DNA from: XYB2-FULL-45-11 sp964360375
GTDB lineage: Bacteria; Patescibacteriota; Patescibacteriia; UBA9934; GWF2-40-263
Direction of reading: 5' to 3'
Length of the DNA: 6,176 bases
Assembly (NCBI GenBank): GCA_964360375.1
Contig: CAYHWG010000054.1
Coordinates: 1 to 6,176 of the forward strand
The notes beneath the pieces were generated by a model that made no database searches, was not told the DNA's origin, and saw only the letters and a program-made list of their open reading frames with translations. Of this stretch, positions 1 through 5,162 are shown in pieces (the stretch's first letter is position 1; each line of letters begins with the position of its first letter). Both the position numbers and the translations under genes were made by a program.

Positions 1-941
1 AATCCAAATGCGATCGATGCGTCGATCACGATCAAAAACAATAATCCCGCGAGTGTCAGTGACAATGTTCGTATTCGTTTTAATTTTCGGATCGTTAAAG
101 AAACACATAACGCAATGAATGCAAGAGCTCCGAAAGAAAAAATGGGATCAAGATCATGAAAAAATGTTTTGTCGATAAGTGTTTGAACCTGATTCGCGTT
201 CAAGACGACGCCAGGCATTTGATTAAATGGTGTTGCGACAAAATCATGCAAGTTGGGTGCCGTCGCGCCGATCAAAACAATTTTATCTTTAAAAATTCGC
301 GCGGGAATCTGGCCGCGCAAAACATCGGAAAACGAAACCGTCACAAACCCATCGATCCCACGATAATCGATACGATAAGAACTCGGCGCCGTTCCAGAAA
401 CAAGCGTGTGAGCAAAACTTTCATAAGAACCTCTGCGTGTTTCGGCGCGACGCACGGTTCCATCTCCGTCAATCGGACTCACGATAAACCCTTGTTTTGT
501 ATTCGGAAGAAATTGTGGAAGAGGCTGACTAATAAGTTGATTGTTCGCTCCAAGATCAATCGGCAACACAACTTCAACACCGCGCGATTGGACATCCAAA
601 AATGTGCGTGAAAGTGCATCATCGTCCACTGATCCAATGTTTGACGATTCAGAAAAACTCACATCAATCCCGATCGCTTTTGGTTTCTCTGTTTCCTGCT
701 TTGTAAGTTGATCCAAAACTTGCGCAAACGTGACTCGTGGCCACGGCCATTGTCCAATTTCTGAAATACTCCGATCATCAATCGCAACAACCACGACATC
801 GCGTGACTGCGGTTTGTTCAAAAATAATCGATCTGTGATTTTTTCTTGCATGGTATGGAACCAACCAAACGCAAACGGGATCTCGACAACAAAAATGAGA
901 CACAGGAGAAACAAAACGTATCGAAAAAAAACTTTTTTCAT
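1..941 (-). CDS. CHASE2-domain membrane protein, 3' end outside the window
   Basis: The frame is open from an ATG at 941 to the window edge (313 codons, no stop), so the C-terminus is missing. Residues 5-25 form a hydrophobic segment after a Lys-rich start (MKKVFFRYV), which should be a membrane anchor. Residues ~35-260 match the extracytoplasmic CHASE2 sensor domain: VVVVAIDDRSI near 49-59, GQWPWPR at 63-69, an AIGIDVSFSE stretch at 89-98, DGDGTVRR near 158-165, FSDVLRGQIP near 204-213, and KIVLIGATA followed by a TPF..MPGV segment at 220-245. Two more hydrophobic segments (about 266-283 and 293-311) follow, as in CHASE2 proteins, which usually have three helices before a cytoplasmic output domain (adenylate cyclase, kinase or phosphatase). 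That output lies beyond position 1 and cannot be named. The ATG is 4 bp after the stop of the FecR/IPT gene and has no clear Shine-Dalgarno sequence, so translational coupling is likely. The ligand is unknown. Confidence 0.92.
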   Translation of the reverse strand, partial: MKKVFFRYVLFLLCLIFVVEIPFAFGWFHTMQEKITDRLFLNKPQSRDVVVVAIDDRSISEIGQWPWPRVTFAQVLDQLTKQETEKPKAIGIDVSFSESSNIGSVDDDALSRTFLDVQSRGVEVVLPIDLGANNQLISQPLPQFLPNTKQGFIVSPIDGDGTVRRAETRRGSYESFAHTLVSGTAPSSYRIDYRGIDGFVTVSFSDVLRGQIPARIFKDKIVLIGATAPNLHDFVATPFNQMPGVVLNANQVQTLIDKTFFHDLDPIFSFGALAFIALCVSLTIRKLKRIRTLSLTLAGLLFLIVIDASIAFG

Positions 942-945
942 GCAG

Positions 946-2238
946 TTATCGTAAAGGAGTTGACGATGTTGTTGTGGCAGAAGAAGATGATGTCACCGTG
1001 AGTCCAGGAGAAAGTGCTGCAACCGTGTTTGATGAGCCCAAAACGGTTACATCATACGTTCCGGCAATCATTTGTCTCGCTTCCACTGTAAGACGAATAG
1101 TTTTATCATCAATAACCTTAAATGACGTGATGCGTGTTTTCCCAATAAGGACGGAAAAGACTTCCGCCTTTTGAAATCCAAAACCCGAAAGTGTCAATGT
1201 CGAAGCTGTTTCAGCAATGATAGAACTTGGGACAACAGATGAGAGTAATAATTCAGGTGAAGTGTCCGTCATCGGCGCAATAGTACGATTCGGAGTCGTT
1301 GTCGTAACGGGTACCGGTGCGAGTGTTGACTCTTGAACAGGTTCGGTCGAAGGAGTACGTATTGATTCTGTAGGAACAATTCTTTCGATGGTCGGTGGAG
1401 CAATCTGTTCAGTCGAAGTAACCGTTAAGGGTGTGATGATTTGTGTTTGCACAGATGTATTTTTCGAAGAGACACTTGAAACGGTTGATGTGCTTGAAAC
1501 CGAATTATTATAAATAAACCACGGATCCAATTTATCTTTTTTCGTCATCACGTGTACAACCGCTTTCTCATCCCCTTCCGTAAGCACCGCCATACTCCCC
1601 GCCGGAACATTTACAGCGACAAATGGAATGGAGGCATCCGAATTTGACGAAATGGAACCGAGTGAAACAATTCCTTCTGTCACATAAAGCGTAATAACAT
1701 TTCCTTTTTTCTTGAATCCAAACGAAGTACCGCGAACAGAAGCGCGCGCGTTTTGTGTTTCGATCTCATAAAACTCACCTTTGTCCGCAAGCTTTTTGAC
1801 ACGAGACCAAACCTGTCCTGCCTCGAGTCGCAAACGTGTTTGATTTTTTTGTGTGTCGAGTGTTTCAAGAATAATTTGTGTATTCGAGTCGAGAACGGTT
1901 GTGTTCGTTCCTTCAATCAACGCACGGCCCGTTGCATCCGTTTTTACCGTCGATCCGGAAGCGACCTGTGTTGGTGATGTAATCGCTTGAAAACCCGACG
2001 CTTGCGCAGCGGATGTAAAAGTGACATGCGACACAATTGGTGTCACAAGTGCTGTTGGAGCTGCGGTTTCCTGAGCGGAAGGTTGCACGACATCTCCAGC
2101 GGACAGAGGTGTTTGCGAGACAGGCGGCATTTGCACGACGGAAGTTTGTTTAGGATTCGAAAAAAACCAAACACCCATCACAACCGCAACGACGACACAA
2201 AGAGATAAACAAATTTTAGGAATATGTTTCATACACAC
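946..2238 (-). CDS. Membrane-anchored FecR-domain protein with C-terminal IPT/TIG domain
   Basis: The product is 430 aa. After a short basic start, residues 9-27 are strongly hydrophobic and end in WFFSN; this is an uncleaved anchor or signal peptide, putting the rest outside the cytoplasm. Residues ~78-230 fit the FecR domain: a GSTVKTDATGRALI segment, VLDSNTQI, RLRLEAGQVWSRV, the typical ASVRGTSFGF motif at 166-175, and VTEGIVSLG at 186-194. Residues ~246-327 are a Ser/Thr/Pro-rich linker. Residues ~329-417 resemble an IPT/TIG immunoglobulin-like fold (VVPSS, LTLSGFGF, VLIGKTRI, GTYDVTV, LSPGLTV). The tail is Ser/Thr-rich. No FecI-type sigma factor or TonB-dependent transporter is visible, so an iron-dicitrate role is not supported; this is the FecR fold in another setting, perhaps binding cell-surface polymer or a partner protein. 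The GTG at 2238 is preferred because AGAGGA lies 6 nt upstream; an ATG at 2232 is also possible. The next gene begins 4 bp after the stop. Confidence 0.9.
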   Translation of the reverse strand: MCMKHIPKICLSLCVVVAVVMGVWFFSNPKQTSVVQMPPVSQTPLSAGDVVQPSAQETAAPTALVTPIVSHVTFTSAAQASGFQAITSPTQVASGSTVKTDATGRALIEGTNTTVLDSNTQIILETLDTQKNQTRLRLEAGQVWSRVKKLADKGEFYEIETQNARASVRGTSFGFKKKGNVITLYVTEGIVSLGSISSNSDASIPFVAVNVPAGSMAVLTEGDEKAVVHVMTKKDKLDPWFIYNNSVSSTSTVSSVSSKNTSVQTQIITPLTVTSTEQIAPPTIERIVPTESIRTPSTEPVQESTLAPVPVTTTTPNRTIAPMTDTSPELLLSSVVPSSIIAETASTLTLSGFGFQKAEVFSVLIGKTRITSFKVIDDKTIRLTVEARQMIAGTYDVTVLGSSNTVAALSPGLTVTSSSSATTTSSTPLR

Positions 2239-2244
2239 GTATTT

Positions 2245-2250
2245 TCCTCT
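2245..2250 (-). promoter_or_regulatory. Ribosome binding site of the FecR/IPT gene
   Basis: AGAGGA on the minus strand, 6 nt before the GTG at 2238 and 12 nt before the in-frame ATG at 2232. The spacing favours the GTG. It lies in the 42-bp AT-rich gap between the uvrA stop and this gene, which holds no convincing terminator. Confidence 0.55.
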
Positions 2251-2280
2251 ATTTAAATTTTTCTTGCAACTTGATTCAAC

Positions 2281-5043
2281 TCAACGTTTTTTCAGCACCC
2301 GCTTCAAATACTCCCCCGTGTGACTTCCGACATGACGCGCGACTTCTTCCGGGGTTCCGGCGTAGACAATTTCTCCACCTTTGTCTCCGCCTTCAGGACC
2401 CATGTCGATAATCCAATCCGCGGTTTTAATCACGTCGAGGTTGTGTTCGATCACGATGACCGAATTGCCTTTGTCGACAAGTGAATGCAACACCTCGAGA
2501 AGTTTTTTTACGTCCGCAAAATGGAGACCTGTTGTTGGTTCGTCAAACAAATAAAGTGTTCGACCCGTCTGTCTCTTCGAAAGTTCCGTCGCGAGCTTCA
2601 CGCGTTGTGCCTCACCGCCCGAGAGGGTCGGCGCGGGTTGGCCGAGCTTCACGTACGAGAGTCCAACATCGTTGAGCGATGCGAGTTTATCGTACACATA
2701 CGGAATCTCTCTGAAGAAGACCGTTGCTTCTTCGATCGTCATCTCGAGAATTTCGTAAATATTTTTTTCTTTAAACGTAATCTCGAGTGTTTCCCGATCG
2801 AAGCGTTTGCCTTTACAAATATCACACGTAACGTACACCGTCGGTAAAAAATGCATTTCAATCGCGATTTGTCCGTGACCCTCACAATGTTCGCACCGAC
2901 CACCGGGGCGGTTAAAACTGAAACGACCCGCTTTGTAGCCGCGGAATTTTGCTTCCGCTGTTTCGGCGAAGAGATCTCGAACCGGTGTCCATGCGCCTGT
3001 ATACGTCGCCGGATTCGATCGCGACGTACGGCCGATCGCGTCTTGATCGATCAAGATCGCTTTGTCGATATACTCAAGTCCAAGAAGCGAGGTGTGTTTG
3101 CCCGGCGTCTGCGATCCACCATACAGGCGTTTGGCGATGGTCTTGTACATGGTGTCATAGGCAAGGGTTGATTTACCCGATCCGGAAACTCCCGTGACAC
3201 ACACAAAACGACGAAGAGGAATCTCCACGTCAATATTTTTCAAATTGTTTTGCTTTGCCCCTTTTATTTTGATCGATCCTCCACTCAACTTTCGTCGTTC
3301 CGTTGGTACATCGATTTTTTGATCGCCTCGTAAATACGCGGCCGTCAATGATTTTTTATCTTCAAAAATTTTGGGTGTCTCGCCCGCACAGACAACATGT
3401 CCACCATGCACTCCCGCACCCGGACCGATCTCAATCATATAGTCTGACGCCATGATCGTATCTTCATCATGCTCAACAACAATCACCGTATTGCCAAGAT
3501 CTCGAAGATCCTCAAGCGTCTTGATGAGTTTGTCGTTGTCGCGTTGATGAAGTCCGATGGTCGGTTCGTCAAGAACATACATGGCGCCCACAAGTCGAGA
3601 GCCAACTTGCGAAGCGAGACGAATGCGTTGAGCCTCGCCACCTGAAAGTGTCCCCGCTCGCCTATCGAGAGACAAGTAATGCAAACCAACATCGAGCATG
3701 AATGTCAATCGATTTTGAATCTCGCGCAAAATAGATCCCGCAATTTCCAAATCTTTTTCCGAAACATTGAGTGTTTTGAAATACAAAACAGCTTCATCTA
3801 TGGACATGCGGGTGATGTCGACGATCGAAACACCTGTTTTCTCAGCCATAGGAATCAGTTCATCGGATTCCTGATATTCGATCGGCACGACAGGTGTTTT
3901 CTTTTTTGTCGCCCTTTTGTCATTGCGAGGAGCCTTGCCTGCCGGCAGGCAGGGAGTCATCGACGACGCGGCAATCTTCACGTCCGTAAGATTGCTTCGC
4001 TCCGCTCGCAATGACACAGGAAGCCACACATGCAATGATTCGGATCGCAGACGCGCGCCGTGACATGTCTCGCACAAATCTTCCGAAAATAATTCAACGG
4101 TTCCAAGACCTGTACACGCCTGACACGCTCCGTAAGGCGAGTTAAACGAAAATAATCGCGGTTCGATTTCTGGAAAAGAAAACCCATCTTTTGGACAAGA
4201 AAATTTTGCAGAAAGCATCTGCTCAGATTTATCCGGATACACAATCGTCGCAAGATCATTTCCTTTTTCGACTGCCGTTTCAAGAGCCTCGGCGAGACGC
4301 TGACGCGTTTCTTTCGGCACACTCATGAGCTCGGCGATCGTAATCGTATCAACAACAACTTCAATCGTGTGTTGCTGATAACGTGCAAGTTCAATTTTCT
4401 CATCTAATCGAAATTCTTTTCCATCGATCCGTACACGAGCAAATCCAGAATTATACAAATCGTACAAGAGTTGGTAATACTCGCCTTTTCGACCCAGCAC
4501 GACGGGTGCAAGAATTTTTATCGAACCCTTATTGTCATTGCGAGGGAGTTCGACGACCGAAGCAATCTTTTCGTCCGAAGGATTGTTTCGTCGGGTGCCT
4601 CCTCGCAATGACAGACGATCAAGCACAACATCCACCATCTCCTCATTCGTTAATTTTTGAATTTCTTCTCCACATTTTGGACAATGAGGCTTCCCAATAC
4701 GTGCAAATAACACACGCAAATAATCATAAATTTCCGTGATGGTTGCCACGGTTGATCGAGGATTGCTCGAGTGTGCTTTTTGGTCAATCGAAATCGCAGG
4801 CGATAATCCTTCAATATCATCCACATCCGGTTTTTCCATTTGACCGAGAAATTGTCGCGCGTAGGCCGAGAGTGACTCTACATATCGACGTTGCCCTTCC
4901 GCAAAAATCGTATCGAACGCAAGCGAAGATTTTCCCGAACCCGAAACACCCGTGATACACACAAGTTTATTTCGAGGCATTTCAACATCGATATTTTTCA
5001 AGTTATGTTCGCGCGCCCCCCGCACGATGATTTTGTTTTGCAT
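2281..5043 (-). CDS. uvrA: UvrA, excinuclease ABC subunit A (with two in-frame repeat inserts)
   Basis: The DNA-damage sensing ATPase of nucleotide excision repair; it dimerises, scans DNA and loads UvrB. Numbered from MQNKIIVRGAREHNLKNI (920 aa): Walker A GVSGSGKS at 32-39; a CPKC zinc pair at 121-124 opening the UvrB-binding domain; CPKD at 283-286 where CxxC is expected; CQAC at 307-310 and CETC at 324-327; signature LSGGEAQ at 466-472 and Walker B YVLDEP at 489-494. The second half has Walker A at 618-625, CEHC at 717-720, CDIC at 740-743, LSGGEAQ at 807-813, YLFDEP at 831-836 and the IEHNLDVIKTADW segment. Only 13 residues separate CQAC from CETC, so the usual insertion domain of ~110 residues is absent. 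Repeat-derived peptides lie at ~144-171 and ~343-376, so total length stays near normal (E. coli 940). The ATG at 5043 is chosen because family homology begins there; a TTG at 5127 would add 28 unmatched residues. Confidence 0.97.
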   Translation of the reverse strand: MQNKIIVRGAREHNLKNIDVEMPRNKLVCITGVSGSGKSSLAFDTIFAEGQRRYVESLSAYARQFLGQMEKPDVDDIEGLSPAISIDQKAHSSNPRSTVATITEIYDYLRVLFARIGKPHCPKCGEEIQKLTNEEMVDVVLDRLSLRGGTRRNNPSDEKIASVVELPRNDNKGSIKILAPVVLGRKGEYYQLLYDLYNSGFARVRIDGKEFRLDEKIELARYQQHTIEVVVDTITIAELMSVPKETRQRLAEALETAVEKGNDLATIVYPDKSEQMLSAKFSCPKDGFSFPEIEPRLFSFNSPYGACQACTGLGTVELFSEDLCETCHGARLRSESLHVWLPVSLRAERSNLTDVKIAASSMTPCLPAGKAPRNDKRATKKKTPVVPIEYQESDELIPMAEKTGVSIVDITRMSIDEAVLYFKTLNVSEKDLEIAGSILREIQNRLTFMLDVGLHYLSLDRRAGTLSGGEAQRIRLASQVGSRLVGAMYVLDEPTIGLHQRDNDKLIKTLEDLRDLGNTVIVVEHDEDTIMASDYMIEIGPGAGVHGGHVVCAGETPKIFEDKKSLTAAYLRGDQKIDVPTERRKLSGGSIKIKGAKQNNLKNIDVEIPLRRFVCVTGVSGSGKSTLAYDTMYKTIAKRLYGGSQTPGKHTSLLGLEYIDKAILIDQDAIGRTSRSNPATYTGAWTPVRDLFAETAEAKFRGYKAGRFSFNRPGGRCEHCEGHGQIAIEMHFLPTVYVTCDICKGKRFDRETLEITFKEKNIYEILEMTIEEATVFFREIPYVYDKLASLNDVGLSYVKLGQPAPTLSGGEAQRVKLATELSKRQTGRTLYLFDEPTTGLHFADVKKLLEVLHSLVDKGNSVIVIEHNLDVIKTADWIIDMGPEGGDKGGEIVYAGTPEEVARHVGSHTGEYLKRVLKKR
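3918..4016 (-). repeat. In-frame inverted-repeat element 2, inside uvrA (99 bp, with nested palindrome)
   Basis: The ends are a perfect 12-bp inverted repeat: TGTCATTGCGAG at 3918-3929 and CTCGCAATGACA at 4005-4016. A perfect inner repeat is GCAATCTT at 3971-3978 and AAGATTGC at 3988-3995. The length is exactly 33 codons. As coding sequence it gives a peptide starting SLRAERSN and ending APRND, inserted after LHVWL of UvrA. It is clearly related to the element at 4533-4613: on the minus strand both share a CGGACG..AAGATTGC core and the CTCCCT / CCTCGCAATGACA end. Relative to that element it is 6 nt shorter on one side of ATTGC and 24 nt longer on the other, the extra part being mostly a CCTGCCGGCAGG-type palindrome. 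Confidence 0.9.
3936..3951. repeat. Nested 16-bp perfect palindrome
   Basis: TGCCTGCCGGCAGGCA is a perfect palindrome inside the 99-bp element in uvrA. It is absent from the related 81-bp element at 4533-4613, so it was either gained here or lost there. In the uvrA frame it contributes the CLPAG part of the peptide. A similar CCTGCC/GGCAGG hairpin occurs in the uvrB insert at 5813-5829. Confidence 0.85.
4533..4613 (-). repeat. In-frame inverted-repeat element 1, inside uvrA (81 bp)
   Basis: The ends are a perfect 13-bp inverted repeat: TGTCATTGCGAGG at 4533-4545 and CCTCGCAATGACA at 4601-4613. An inner pair (CAATCTT at 4563-4569 against AAGGATTG near 4578-4585) gives a hairpin-like centre. 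The length is exactly 27 codons. Read as uvrA, it encodes a basic/acidic peptide that starts SLRGG and ends LPRND, placed between MVDVVLD and GSIKILAPVV. E. coli UvrA, from memory, has only a short stretch there (VLSQPEGKRLMLLAP). The site falls within the UvrB-binding domain, just after the first CxxC pair. No target-site duplication is evident (flanks ccttat and gacgat on the + strand). Confidence 0.88.
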
Positions 5044-5075
5044 ATTTTTGAACTTCACAAAGCTGCTCACAGCTG

Positions 5076-5083
5076 ATAATATA
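5076..5083 (-). promoter_or_regulatory. Possible -10 element upstream of uvrA
   Basis: TATATTAT on the minus strand contains two one-mismatch matches to TATAAT. It would give a leader of about 25-30 nt before the ATG at 5043. No good -35 hexamer lies 16-18 nt upstream (sequence around 5099-5105 is GTCCACG). The TTGACA at 5122-5127 is too far away (38 nt spacer), so this stays tentative. Confidence 0.2.
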
Positions 5084-5136
5084 CTCACAGGCTGGTTACG
5101 TGGACCCGCGCCAAACCACGATGTCAACAGATTGAG

Positions 5137-5158
5137 CCCCTCAGTTAATACTGGGAGG
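5137..5158 (-). other. Small hairpin between uvrB and uvrA
   Basis: On the minus strand CCTCCCAGT (5150-5158) can pair with ACTGAGGGG (5137-5145) around an ATTA loop: nine positions with one mismatch and one G-U pair. It begins 5 nt after the uvrB stop. What follows (CTCAATCTGTTG) is not a strong U-tract, so this could be a weak terminator, a 3'-end stabilising structure, or nothing. The rest of the 119-bp gap (5044-5162) shows no gene. Confidence 0.35.
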
Positions 5159-5162
5159 TTCT

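Noticed and set aside
156..954. Plus-strand open frames of 151 and 74 codons
   Set aside because: They lie antisense to the CHASE2 frame, which is open throughout and has clear family motifs; the plus-strand peptides are Arg/Asn/Cys-rich with no recognisable domain.
946..2238. Assignment as an iron-dicitrate regulator FecR
   Set aside because: Only the FecR domain is shared; there is no neighbouring sigma factor or TonB-dependent receptor, and an IPT/TIG domain is fused at the C-terminus.
2251..2279. Promoter TTGAAT-17 nt-TTAAAT before the FecR/IPT gene
   Set aside because: The spacing is good, but the predicted start of transcription would fall on or within the AGAGGA ribosome binding site, so the message would lack it.
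2281..2283. TGA read as glycine (as in Gracilibacteria/Absconditabacteria)
   Set aside because: UvrA ends at this TGA at the length and place expected for the family (after SHTGEYLKRVLKK), and no in-frame TGA occurs within the genes, so the standard bacterial code fits.
3918..4613. CRISPR-like or insertion-sequence interpretation of the uvrA repeats
   Set aside because: Only two copies 500 bp apart, no regular spacing, no transposase, and no target-site duplication visible; they are short non-autonomous inverted-repeat elements.
5122..5127. Consensus -35 TTGACA between uvrB and uvrA
   Set aside because: No -10-like hexamer lies 15-19 nt downstream; the nearest candidate is 38 nt away.
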